From NCBI GenBank assembly GCA_002371825.1, contig DFHF01000009.1, positions 24,127-88,126 on the forward strand: DNA of 64,000 bases. Direction: 5' to 3'. Every line of letters starts with the position of its first letter. Within the stretch, counting starts at the first letter, position 1. The notes under the pieces are model-generated. The model saw only the letters and a program-made list of their open reading frames with translations. It searched no databases and was not told the DNA's origin. The position numbers were made by a program, and so were the translations under genes. The stretch comes from Ruminococcus flavefaciens. Its GTDB lineage: Bacteria; Bacillota; Clostridia; Oscillospirales; Ruminococcaceae. Positions 33,443 through 42,601 of this stretch are shown piece by piece.

Positions 33443-36400
33443 ATGGAAAACAAAGCAACTATTACAGAAAATGAATACGGAGACAAAAAGAGAAAAAAAC
33501 TCCGTACACGCTCAGAAAAGCCACTCAAAAAGAAGCTCAGCGGAAAAATGGAATGCTTCCGCAGGAGCAAATGCTATAATATCTTATTTGAAAAGGGCAT
33601 ACTCTATTTCCTGCTCTCATTTTTCATCCCGGCCGGCATAATGACCTATTCCTTCGCCCAGAGTGGTGTCCACCCCTTCGGCGACAGACAGATGCTCGTT
33701 GTTGACCTGTGGCATCAGTACTATCCGTTTTTCAGAGTAGAAAGGGAAAAGCTGCTGACCGGAGGCTCATTCCTGTACTCATGGGAAAACGGCCTCGGAA
33801 CAAATTTCCTTTCACTTATATCCTATTACGCAGCAAGTCCGCTGAACTGGCTGTCCATATTCTTTGACAAGGACCATGTCAGGGACGCCCTTACATTCAT
33901 ACTTATATTGAAAATAGGCTTCGCCGGAACCTTCTTCAGCGCATTTCTCAGCTACACATTCAAGCGCAAGGATATCTCCCTGTGCGTATTCTCGGTAATG
34001 TACGCTCTCTGCAGCTACACTCTCGGATACTACTGGAATGTAATGTGGTTCGATACAGTTGCACTCTTCCCGCTGGTAATGCTGGGAGTAGTTGCAATAT
34101 GCCGTGAAGGAAAGTGGAAGACCTATACCTTTGCTCTGGCACTTTCACTTATAGCCAACTACTATGTGGGATATTTCACCTGCATATTTACGATATTCAT
34201 GTTCGCATCAGCCTGGATAACCGAGTTTCACGGCTTCAGGAAATGGTTCCGCAGTCTCTGGATAATGGTGCGTTCATCCATACTTGCTATCGGTCTCGGA
34301 GGATTCATTTTGCTGCCGGCATATTACGGACTGCAGCTCACCTACAGTGTGAACAACGAATTTCCGGAGAAAACAGTATGGTATGAAAAGTGGGAGGACA
34401 TATTCGCCAACACCATGTCCTATAATGAACCTACAAAGGTGGAAGGACTGCCCAATTTCGCCTGCGGAATGCTGGCAGTGCTGCTCATAGGAGTTTTCCT
34501 CTTCTCACGTGGCATAAAGATACGGGAGAAGGTCTCAGTAACGGCAATGCTCTGGATAATCGCCGTAAGCTGCAACATGAACAAGCTCAACTATATCTGG
34601 CACGGCTTCCACTTTACCAATCAGATACCCTACCGATTCGCATTTATATTCAGCTTTGTACTGGCGGCAGCTGCCTACAGAGCCTATGACATAATGCTCA
34701 GGAACGGCATAAAGGCATATCAGCTCATACTGATGATGATGGGACCGTTTGCAGTATTCTGGCTGGACCATCTCTCAAAGGGCAGCGATTTTGAAATAAA
34801 TGGTGCAGTAAGAAGCTCACTTATAATAGTGATGGCCTTCTGGATGGTATTCCTTGCAGCAAAGGTTTTCCCCTTCAAGCGTCAGGCTTCAAGGAACAGA
34901 TTCCTCAGCATTGCTCTGGCAGCCGCTGTTTTCAGCGAATTCGTCAGCAATGCACAGCTTGGTGTGAAAACGGTAAAGACCTCATCCTACACCGATTATC
35001 CCTCACATAATGTAGAGGTACAGTCCCTTCTGAGCCACATCTCAAATACTGATGATGAGCTCTTTTACAGAACGGAAATGACTTCCACATATACACTCAA
35101 CGACAGTGCGCTCTACGGTTTCCGTGGACTTTCACAGTTCTCCTCCTCAGCAAATGTCTCTGTTACCACCTTCTGCAGAAGACTGGGACTCTATGCATCT
35201 GAGGCTGGAAACAGATACTATTACCGCACATCAACTCCTGTTGTAAATGCACTTTTCGGCATAAAATACCTTATAAAAAAAGGCGGGGAGCTCAACAGTG
35301 AAGAAGCTGTGATGGACCTGGAGGCAGATGCAGGTAATTCCTACCTCTACAAGAACAAATATCCGCTTTCTCTCGGATATATGGTCAACGAGGAGATCCT
35401 CGAAATGAAGGATACTGCCGGAGTAAATCCCTTCGAGTATCAGAACGATCTTGTAAAGCTTGCTACAGGCATGGAAGACCCGTTATTCACTGCTCAGCCG
35501 GTAGCTCTCGTAAAGTATAACAACATCGAGGTAACAAAGAACGGCTACGGAAACTATACCTTCAAGGTGCCTTCGGAAGATTCTTCCAGATCAAGTGCAA
35601 AATACAGCTTTGACGGAGCCGATGATTCAATACTCTACGGCTATGCCGATTCTCCCGGCGGAGCCTGTGATTCACTGACAATAACCTGCGGTGATGAGTC
35701 ATCCGCTGCATCCTTTGAAACTGTCGACAGCGGAACTCTCATTGAGAGCTATCCCATCGTTTTCCCCATGGGAAATTCAAAGGACGGCACCACATCAAAG
35801 GTCGAGATATTCCCCAAGAACGATCGTACCTCCGGAAACTATAAGCTCATGATATATGCACTCAAAAAAGAGCGCTTCCAGAGAGCGTATGACATTCTGG
35901 CTGATGAGCAGCTGAAGATAACCAGCTTTGATGATACCCGTGTGGAAGGTGACATAACCGCTAAGAAAGACGGTATACTTCTCCTCTCTATCCCCTATGA
36001 GAAGGGCTGGAGCATTTATATCGACGGTGAAAAGGCTGAGACCTTCAAGGTCTGCGGAGCAATGACAGGAGTCAGAGTGAAGGAAGGCTCCCACAAGATA
36101 AAGCTGCGCTACGTTCCTGAGGGCTTCCCTCTGGGTACAGCGGCTTCAGCAGTAAGCCTTGTTCTTACAGGTTTTATTATCTGGTTTGAACACAGGAGAA
36201 AGAAAAAGCCTGTTCCGGCAGCAGCTCCTGCACCGGATCAGTCAGAAGAACCGCCTGAGGATACTCCCGCTAAGGAGCCCGAGATCCACAGAGGTGAAGT
36301 TTTCGATCAGAGCCGGGAGCTCCTGAATATCCTTAACGACTATCCGCCGGAGGAACAAAATGAGAAATCTGAAAGTAATGACAGCATACAGAGGGACTAA
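33443..36400 (+). CDS. YfhO-family large membrane protein
   Basis: A 985-residue polytopic protein of the YfhO family. About 12-13 hydrophobic segments fill residues 45-520 and another lies near 900-920, with a large extracytoplasmic domain between (about 520-890). Early family motifs are S-W-E-N-G-L-G-T-N-F and S-P-L-N-W-L-S. YfhO proteins are linked in Bacillus and Listeria to glycosylation of lipoteichoic acid, so a role in adding sugars to a surface polymer is likely but inferred. The last 70 residues form a Pro/Glu-rich cytosolic tail. The gene interrupts the usual ecfT-truA neighbourhood and overlaps truA by 41 bp. Confidence 0.86.
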   Translation: MENKATITENEYGDKKRKKLRTRSEKPLKKKLSGKMECFRRSKCYNILFEKGILYFLLSFFIPAGIMTYSFAQSGVHPFGDRQMLVVDLWHQYYPFFRVEREKLLTGGSFLYSWENGLGTNFLSLISYYAASPLNWLSIFFDKDHVRDALTFILILKIGFAGTFFSAFLSYTFKRKDISLCVFSVMYALCSYTLGYYWNVMWFDTVALFPLVMLGVVAICREGKWKTYTFALALSLIANYYVGYFTCIFTIFMFASAWITEFHGFRKWFRSLWIMVRSSILAIGLGGFILLPAYYGLQLTYSVNNEFPEKTVWYEKWEDIFANTMSYNEPTKVEGLPNFACGMLAVLLIGVFLFSRGIKIREKVSVTAMLWIIAVSCNMNKLNYIWHGFHFTNQIPYRFAFIFSFVLAAAAYRAYDIMLRNGIKAYQLILMMMGPFAVFWLDHLSKGSDFEINGAVRSSLIIVMAFWMVFLAAKVFPFKRQASRNRFLSIALAAAVFSEFVSNAQLGVKTVKTSSYTDYPSHNVEVQSLLSHISNTDDELFYRTEMTSTYTLNDSALYGFRGLSQFSSSANVSVTTFCRRLGLYASEAGNRYYYRTSTPVVNALFGIKYLIKKGGELNSEEAVMDLEADAGNSYLYKNKYPLSLGYMVNEEILEMKDTAGVNPFEYQNDLVKLATGMEDPLFTAQPVALVKYNNIEVTKNGYGNYTFKVPSEDSSRSSAKYSFDGADDSILYGYADSPGGACDSLTITCGDESSAASFETVDSGTLIESYPIVFPMGNSKDGTTSKVEIFPKNDRTSGNYKLMIYALKKERFQRAYDILADEQLKITSFDDTRVEGDITAKKDGILLLSIPYEKGWSIYIDGEKAETFKVCGAMTGVRVKEGSHKIKLRYVPEGFPLGTAASAVSLVLTGFIIWFEHRRKKKPVPAAAPAPDQSEEPPEDTPAKEPEIHRGEVFDQSRELLNILNDYPPEEQNEKSESNDSIQRD

Positions 36401-37118
36401 ATACCATGGCTTCCAGCGGCAGGACAATGCTCTTGCCGTTCAGGAGGTATTGGAAAAACACGTCTCCAAGGTCCTGAATGAACCGGTAACTATCATCGGC
36501 TGCTCAAGGACCGATACAGGAGTTCACGCAAGCAGCTACTGCTTCAATGTCCATACCAGCAGCAATATAAACTGCCGGGGCTTTGTACGAGGAGTAAACG
36601 GTGAACTGCCTGAGGATATCTCCATACTGAGCTGCGAGGACGCTCCGGAGGATTTCCACGCAAGATATGACTGTGTTGGCAAGGAGTACATCTATAAAAT
36701 GCACTGCAGCGAATCAAAGAACCCCTTCGCCACAGACCTGATGTACCATTACCGCCGTCCTTTTGATATAGAAAGAGTCAGAAAAGCCGCTCAGCACTTC
36801 GTAGGTGAACATGATTTCGCCTCCTTTTGTGCTGACTGTACAAACGTATCAACAACCGTCAGAACTATATATTCATTCAGAATAGAAAATAGTGGAGATT
36901 CAGTTACAATGCTTGTAAAAGGCAACGGTTTTCTGTATAATATGATTAGGATAATCGCAGGTACCCTTATCGACGTTAACGAGAAGAAGATCTCACCCGA
37001 TGATATACCTGATATACTGCGGGCAAAAGACCGCCTTAAAGCCGGACGTACAGCCATGGCTCACGGTCTTTACCTGAACAGAGTGTTCTACTCAGAAGAA
37101 GAGATGCTGAGTGAATAA
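36360..37118 (+). CDS. truA: tRNA pseudouridine(38-40) synthase TruA
   Basis: A 252-residue TruA that modifies the tRNA anticodon stem-loop. The catalytic aspartate is D52 in S-R-T-D-T-G-V-H-A, and R-G-T-K-Y-H-G-F-Q-R-Q and F-L-Y-N-M-I-R are also diagnostic. The start lies inside the yfhO-like gene (41-bp overlap), with CCGGAGGAAC upstream. It forms the end of the conserved ecfA1A2T-truA group. Confidence 0.96.
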   Translation: MRNLKVMTAYRGTKYHGFQRQDNALAVQEVLEKHVSKVLNEPVTIIGCSRTDTGVHASSYCFNVHTSSNINCRGFVRGVNGELPEDISILSCEDAPEDFHARYDCVGKEYIYKMHCSESKNPFATDLMYHYRRPFDIERVRKAAQHFVGEHDFASFCADCTNVSTTVRTIYSFRIENSGDSVTMLVKGNGFLYNMIRIIAGTLIDVNEKKISPDDIPDILRAKDRLKAGRTAMAHGLYLNRVFYSEEEMLSE

Positions 37119-37157
37119 TGGGAGATAAGTGTTAACAAAAGGAAAGGAGTCGTGAGT

Positions 37158-38336
37158 GTGCCGAATATGTATGACGCCGACGACATCGTCGACTTAAAAA
37201 ACCGTAAAAAAAGAAAAAAACGGCTTATAAAATTCACAGTATTCCTGGTAGTAATCATATTGGCAGGAGTACTTTACGCTACAAGAGAAACATGGGTATC
37301 AAAGCTCAGAGGCATAGGCAAGCAGTACAAGACCATAGTCAACTCCGGTAAGCTGGCCGAGGGAAATTTCCCCATAGAAGTCAGCGGAGATTCTGACTAT
37401 CAGCTGAGATATACTGTCAAAAGAATAATGGTCCAGAGCGATACCTACCTGTATATCTACGATACCGACGGTTCCCTGCTCAAGAAGAGACAGCACGTCT
37501 ATTCCAATCCTATACTCAGGGTAGCCAACGGAAAAGCCCTCGTTTATGAAAACGGCGGAAACGAGTTTTCGGTGGAGGACGAGGATGAGGTATTCTACAG
37601 CAGAAGAATGCCGAATACTATTTATTTTGCAAGACTAAGCTCAGACGGTGTAACAGCTGTTGTCACAGGCTCTGAGAATTACGTCTGTGAGCTTACCGTC
37701 TACGGCAAAAAGGGCAATGTCATTTATGAGAGAAAATGTACCGAAATGATAACCGACCTCAGCTTCATAAGAAAGAGCGGAGGCTGTGTTCTCAGCTATA
37801 TTGCCGCAGAAAACGGACATCTTGTTACAAATATTAAAGAAATAGACTTCAAGGATAAAAGCAGCGAGGTATGGTCATCACCGGGAATGAATACAGTCGG
37901 ACTTGAAATATTCGGTTCGTCTGTAGGAACCTTTATCTATGGCACTGATGCCTGCGGATATGTCGATACAGACGGAGAGATAAGCTCTTTCTATCAGTAT
38001 GACGGTGAGGCCGTTGCCGGAGCAAGTATAGGCGGAAGCTCCGCAGTGGTCATAAATAATGACGACCGAAGACATTATATCGCAGTCCTCTTCCCAAGTG
38101 AGGGAGAAGAGCCGCTGACTATCGAGCTCAGCTCAGCAGCAGTGGATGTATCTGTATTCAAGGGACTTGCGTACATAATGACACAGGATGAGATAGTCGC
38201 CTACGACTTCAGCGGAAATCTGAGATCAACCGCAGCTATTTCAGACTCGTATACAGGATTCGTCCGCAGCGACGACCACATATTCCTGAAAGGATATAAT
38301 AAGATAGACCGCATCGACTACGATGCCGGAGATTGA
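37158..38336 (+). CDS. DUF5711-family membrane-anchored protein
   Basis: A 392-residue protein with a basic N-terminus (K-N-R-K-K-R-K-K-R), one transmembrane segment (about 26-42) and a large extracytoplasmic beta-rich domain whose repeating strands (Y-I-Y-D-T-D-G, V-Y-G-K-K-G, V-A-Y-D-F-S-G-N) resemble a beta-propeller. This matches the uncharacterised DUF5711 family. GTG at 37158 is preferred because AGGAG lies 8 bp upstream; GTG at 37152 is only 2 bp from it. It lies between truA and a cvpA-like gene. Function unknown. Confidence 0.75.
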   Translation: MPNMYDADDIVDLKNRKKRKKRLIKFTVFLVVIILAGVLYATRETWVSKLRGIGKQYKTIVNSGKLAEGNFPIEVSGDSDYQLRYTVKRIMVQSDTYLYIYDTDGSLLKKRQHVYSNPILRVANGKALVYENGGNEFSVEDEDEVFYSRRMPNTIYFARLSSDGVTAVVTGSENYVCELTVYGKKGNVIYERKCTEMITDLSFIRKSGGCVLSYIAAENGHLVTNIKEIDFKDKSSEVWSSPGMNTVGLEIFGSSVGTFIYGTDACGYVDTDGEISSFYQYDGEAVAGASIGGSSAVVINNDDRRHYIAVLFPSEGEEPLTIELSSAAVDVSVFKGLAYIMTQDEIVAYDFSGNLRSTAAISDSYTGFVRSDDHIFLKGYNKIDRIDYDAGD

Positions 38337-38413
38337 GAAAAGGGAAATAAGGGACTTCAAAAAACGAAAGGAGGAAGGTACAGTCAGCAGGCATCTGACC
38401 TGTACCGCATATT

Positions 38414-39340
38414 ATGGGAGAAGAATTTTGGTGGTTTTATGATGTTATTGCTGTCGCAGTAGTGGCAGTCAGCATTTTCATTTCAGCAAAGAAGGGACTT
38501 TTCAAAGCCGGACTTTCACTTACAGGCTATATCATTGCTTTTGCCCTCGCTCTGTCAATAAGCGGCACCTTAGCAGGAAAGCTATATAAGAGCAGCGTGA
38601 GAGTCAGCAATATAAAGGATCTGAAAAAATCAGTATATTCAGCAAAATTCCTCGAAAAGACCGCAGACTACATCGAATCACTGGGATACTCCAATATCGA
38701 TGTCAAGGAGAATAAGCTCCATGATATATACACCAAAGATTCTAAGGGAAAATCATTTGATGAACAGATCTACAATTATGTAAATAATCAGAACGCAACT
38801 ACAGTTGACAGGGAGAATCTCTTCTACGAGAAGCTCCATGAAGGCTATGCCGAGATAATATCCGGGATAATTTCCGATAATCTCAGCGATTACCCTGCGG
38901 AATATGCCGCAGATGTCATCAGAGAAAAGCCGTATACGACCGATGAGCTCATACCGCTCCTGCTGGATAACAGCGATATCGATAACGATACCAGCAAGGA
39001 GGCTGCCGAGTACATATGCGATCACTATATAGAAAAGCCCTACAGGACCCAGATACGTCTTGCAGCATTTCTTATAATCCTCGTATTGCTCATAGCACTT
39101 ACAATATTCATACTTACAGCCGTAAAGTCAGATAATTTCAACGATCTCCATGTAGCATCAAATCTGCTCGGAGGAGTTATCGGCGCAGTCAAGGGAGTTA
39201 TCCTGCTGACAGGTGTGGCCGCTATGATAAGACTTTACGTCGTGCTCGGAAGCGATAAAATGCTTTTCTTCAATCATAAAGCAATAGACAAATCATTTAT
39301 TTTCAGATATATCTATTCTTTCATAACAGATAATTTCTAA
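38414..39340 (+). CDS. CvpA-family membrane protein
   Basis: A 308-residue protein with membrane segments near 8-26, 32-52, 215-238 and 252-275, and a long, charged middle region (about 55-210) rich in D, K, Y and S. The opening V-V-A-V-S-I-F-I-S-A-K-K-G-L-F-K and the last pair of helices with G-A-V-K-G fit the CvpA (colicin V production) family, whose general role is unclear, though it is tied to envelope function. The middle insertion is much longer than in E. coli CvpA (162 residues). Confidence 0.72.
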   Translation: MGEEFWWFYDVIAVAVVAVSIFISAKKGLFKAGLSLTGYIIAFALALSISGTLAGKLYKSSVRVSNIKDLKKSVYSAKFLEKTADYIESLGYSNIDVKENKLHDIYTKDSKGKSFDEQIYNYVNNQNATTVDRENLFYEKLHEGYAEIISGIISDNLSDYPAEYAADVIREKPYTTDELIPLLLDNSDIDNDTSKEAAEYICDHYIEKPYRTQIRLAAFLIILVLLIALTIFILTAVKSDNFNDLHVASNLLGGVIGAVKGVILLTGVAAMIRLYVVLGSDKMLFFNHKAIDKSFIFRYIYSFITDNF

Positions 39341-39358
39341 GACAGGAGGTTACTCCAC

Positions 39359-41692
39359 ATGATAATGTGCAGCAGCTGCAAAAAAAGACCTGCCGTTGTA
39401 TTCATAACATCCATGCAGGGCAACGAAAAGAAGAATGAGGGACTTTGTCTCTCATGTGCAAGAAAAAGAGACATCCCACAGGTGGCCGATTATATGAACC
39501 GCCTGGGAATAACTGATGAAGAGATAGACCAGCTCTCAGATCAGATGATGGGGATGCTGGACGGTGATGCCTTTGAAATGGGCGGCTCCGGAATAATGCC
39601 GGATTTCATCAGCAATATGTTCGGCATGAACGATAAGAGCGAAAACAGCGAAAGCTCAGACAGCTCTGATAAGGAAAGTCCCGCTCCCGGAAGTGAGCCG
39701 GATGAAGAGAGCGGAAAGAAATCCGGTCTCGGAAGCATATTCGGAAAGAGAAAGGAAAAGAAGCAGAAGGAACTGAAATTCCTCGGAAGCTACTGCACCA
39801 ATCTCTCCCAGAAAGCCGCTGACGGCGAGCTTGACAATATCATAGGCCGTGACAAGGAAATTGCAAGAGTAATACAGATACTCTCCAGAAGAACAAAGAA
39901 CAATCCCTGCCTTATCGGTGAACCCGGTGTCGGAAAGACTGCCATTGCCGAGGGTATCGCACAGCGTATAAATGAGGGAAATGTGCCCTTCAATCTTGCA
40001 GACAAGAAGCTCTATCTCCTGGACCTTACTGCTCTTGTTGCAGGTACTCAGTTCCGTGGACAGTTTGAAAGCCGTGTAAAGGGACTTGTCGATGAGGTAA
40101 AGCGTGAAGGCAATATCATCCTCTTTATTGACGAGGTACACAACCTTGTGGGCGCCGGAGACTCCGAGGGCTCCATGAATGCCGCAAATATCCTTAAGCC
40201 TGCCCTTTCAAGAGGAGAGGTACAAGTTATCGGTGCAACAACTTTCGGCGAATACAGAAAGTACATCGAAAAGGATTCAGCACTTGAAAGAAGATTCCAG
40301 CCCGTTACTGTGGCTGAGCCAACTATTGAGGATACAGTAAATGTGCTCCTTGGAATAAAGAAGCACTATGAGGACTACCATAAGGTACACATCTCAGACT
40401 ACCTCATAAGAGCCTGTGCTGTACTCTCCGAGAGATATATCACAGACCGTTTCCTCCCTGATAAGGCCATAGACCTTATGGATGAAGGCTGTGCAAGAGC
40501 CTGCATCCGCTCACCTGAGATCGCTGAATACGCAAAGCTGAAAAAGGAGATAGAGGTCCTGGAGGGTATGGAGAAATCCATATCAGAGCAGCCTGAGCCC
40601 GATTATCAGGCATTGGCAGAGATAAAGGGAAAGCTCATCCATGCCCGTGAGGACGCCGCTCCCCTTAAGGAAAAAGCTGAGAGCGTTCAGGTAACAGAAG
40701 AGGATATCACAAAGGTCGTAGAGCTCTGGACCGGTATCCCTGCAAGCAAGATAGCTGAGACAGAATTCCTCAGGATAGCTAAACTGGAAGAATCTCTCAA
40801 AAAGAGAGTGCTCGGTCAGGATGAGGCAGTTGAGGTGCTTTCAAAGGCTATAAAGCGTACAAGAGTTCAGCTCAGCAAGCGCCGCAGACCTGCTTCCTTC
40901 ATATTCGTAGGTCCTACCGGAGTCGGTAAGACAGAGCTGGTAAAGGCCCTGGCCGATGAGATGTTCAGCTCGCCTGACCCGCTTATCCGCCTTGATATGA
41001 CGGAATATATGGAAAAGCACTCTGTGGCAAGAATGATAGGTTCGCCTCCCGGTTATGTCGGATATGACGAGGCAGGACAGCTCACCGAGAAAGTCCGCCG
41101 CAGACCCTACTCTGTCATTCTCTTCGACGAGATAGAAAAAGCTCACCCCGATGTTATGAATATCCTCATGCAGATACTTGATGAGGGTAAGGTCGATGAT
41201 GCTCACGGCCGCACTGTTAACTTCGAGAACACAATAATCTGTATGACTTCAAATGCCGGCTCTACTGACAAGAGTGTTGGTGTCGGATTCAACAGAACAG
41301 AAAATGAGATATCCAAAGACAAGGCTATGAAGGGCCTGAGGGAATTCCTCCGCCCCGAATTCATCAGCCGTATCGACGAGATAGTTGTATTCAAGCCCCT
41401 TACAAAGGAAGACTTCGCAAGTATCGCCGCACTCATGCTTGATGAGATGAAGGAGCCTCTTGCTGAGAAGAACATCACACTGACCTACACCGATGCCTCA
41501 CTAAGACTTATAGCCGAAAAATCCTTCGGCAAGCCATACGGCGCAAGAGATATCCGCAGAGTCATCCGTCAGGAGATCGAAGACAAGATCGCAGAGCTGA
41601 TAATCGAAAAGGCCTCAGAGATAAGCGAGATCGGTGTCTCCACAAGAGGCGATTCTCTCGTAGTCAAGGGGAAGGAGAAAAAAGCAGAATGA
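39359..41692 (+). CDS. clpE: ClpE-type Clp ATPase with N-terminal zinc finger
   Basis: A 777-residue Hsp100 unfoldase. It begins with a four-cysteine zinc finger (C4, C7, C30, C33) and a variable Ser/Asp-rich linker (to about 135) in place of the ClpN repeats of ClpC. This is the ClpE pattern. Two AAA+ modules follow: D1 with G-E-P-G-V-G-K-T and F-I-D-E-V-H, D2 with G-P-T-G-V-G-K-T, the pore loop G-Y-V-G-Y and Walker B L-F-D-E-I-E. A middle coiled coil (about 390-450) separates them. It would feed misfolded proteins to ClpP. No CtsR-type operator is evident in the 18 bp upstream. Its stop overlaps the next start by 4 bp. Confidence 0.9.
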   Translation: MIMCSSCKKRPAVVFITSMQGNEKKNEGLCLSCARKRDIPQVADYMNRLGITDEEIDQLSDQMMGMLDGDAFEMGGSGIMPDFISNMFGMNDKSENSESSDSSDKESPAPGSEPDEESGKKSGLGSIFGKRKEKKQKELKFLGSYCTNLSQKAADGELDNIIGRDKEIARVIQILSRRTKNNPCLIGEPGVGKTAIAEGIAQRINEGNVPFNLADKKLYLLDLTALVAGTQFRGQFESRVKGLVDEVKREGNIILFIDEVHNLVGAGDSEGSMNAANILKPALSRGEVQVIGATTFGEYRKYIEKDSALERRFQPVTVAEPTIEDTVNVLLGIKKHYEDYHKVHISDYLIRACAVLSERYITDRFLPDKAIDLMDEGCARACIRSPEIAEYAKLKKEIEVLEGMEKSISEQPEPDYQALAEIKGKLIHAREDAAPLKEKAESVQVTEEDITKVVELWTGIPASKIAETEFLRIAKLEESLKKRVLGQDEAVEVLSKAIKRTRVQLSKRRRPASFIFVGPTGVGKTELVKALADEMFSSPDPLIRLDMTEYMEKHSVARMIGSPPGYVGYDEAGQLTEKVRRRPYSVILFDEIEKAHPDVMNILMQILDEGKVDDAHGRTVNFENTIICMTSNAGSTDKSVGVGFNRTENEISKDKAMKGLREFLRPEFISRIDEIVVFKPLTKEDFASIAALMLDEMKEPLAEKNITLTYTDASLRLIAEKSFGKPYGARDIRRVIRQEIEDKIAELIIEKASEISEIGVSTRGDSLVVKGKEKKAE

Positions 41693-42330
41693 AGCTGAAG
41701 ATTATTTCTTTCGCCGCAGCACTTCTCATGGCTGCTCCGGCAGTATGCGGATGCAGTATGTTCAAGGACGACGAAAAGGAAGAGAATACCTTCGAGACAG
41801 ATAATGCTCTTGATGAGGTCTTCGCAGATGTCCCGGACGCTGAGAGCGGCCCTCTGCTTAAGATACAGGATACTGAGGCTGAACCCGGCGGCATCGCAGA
41901 GGTCACAGTCTCTGTATCAAATGCAAAGGATAAATGGTGTCTCTGCGGCTTCCATATCGTATACGATGATGAACTCGACTGTATCAATGTCCGTGAGGGC
42001 GAGCCTGACGCAAAATATACGGCAGGTCCCGCCAGCTCCGAGGCTCCGCTGAGAGTTGCTATGGAGTGGTTCGGTACAAAGCCGAATGAGATGCTTGACC
42101 GTGACCTTGATGCGATCTTCTATACAGCTGCTTTCGCTGACGATTACGGCGGAGACGGAGATATAGCTACATTCTACATACAGATCCCGGAGGACGCTGA
42201 ATCCGGTGATGAGTATGATGTCGATTTCTACTACTACAGCACCGATACCTTCAAGGGTATGGACGATGATCGCTCATTTGAAAAGTATGCCTTCTCCAAC
42301 TGGGAGGGCGGAAAAATAACCGTTAAATAA
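41689..42330 (+). CDS. Lipoprotein with a cohesin-like module
   Basis: A 213-residue exported protein. A signal peptide ends in a plausible lipobox (V-C-G-C, lipidated C22), followed by an acidic linker (23-55) and one module (about 57-213). That module reads like a cohesin: an opening (L-K-I-Q-D...A-E-P-G-G-I-A-E-V-T-V-S-V-S-N-A), a strand with G-F-H-I-V-Y-D-D-E-L, a late D-I-A-T-F-Y-I-Q-I-P-E-D-A-x-x-G-D-E-Y-D-V-D-F, and a final G-G-K-I-T-V. Cohesins bind dockerins, two of which are encoded here. The call rests on pattern, not a search; another Ig-like fold is possible. It overlaps clpE by 4 bp. Confidence 0.6.
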   Translation: MKLKIISFAAALLMAAPAVCGCSMFKDDEKEENTFETDNALDEVFADVPDAESGPLLKIQDTEAEPGGIAEVTVSVSNAKDKWCLCGFHIVYDDELDCINVREGEPDAKYTAGPASSEAPLRVAMEWFGTKPNEMLDRDLDAIFYTAAFADDYGGDGDIATFYIQIPEDAESGDEYDVDFYYYSTDTFKGMDDDRSFEKYAFSNWEGGKITVK

Positions 42331-42339
42331 ATCAATAAA

Positions 42340-42388
42340 CTGCCTGGCAAAGCTTTTATACAAAGCATAATGTCAGGCAGTCTTTTTT
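42340..42388 (+). terminator. Terminator after the cohesin-like gene
   Basis: A 10-bp stem (CTGCCTGGCA / TGTCAGGCAG, one G-T pair) with a 21-nt loop that can fold further (AAGCTTT / AAAGC), then TCTTTTTT. It closes the long plus-strand run. Confidence 0.85.
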
Positions 42389-42601
42389 GTCTTATGCAGG
42401 ATAGCTCTAAACTTTTCGCACAGTTTAATTGACAAAAAAAGCTTCTAACTCAGCTATTTCCCGAAAATATAAAAAATATATGGAAAAAACAGATTTTTCC
42501 GCTTTATTTTTTTCTCAGGATGTAGTATAATGTAAGGTGCAGTATTATGAGCAGACGCAGTTTGCTCATTAAGATAAATAATTATTTCTATGAGGTTTGA
42601 C

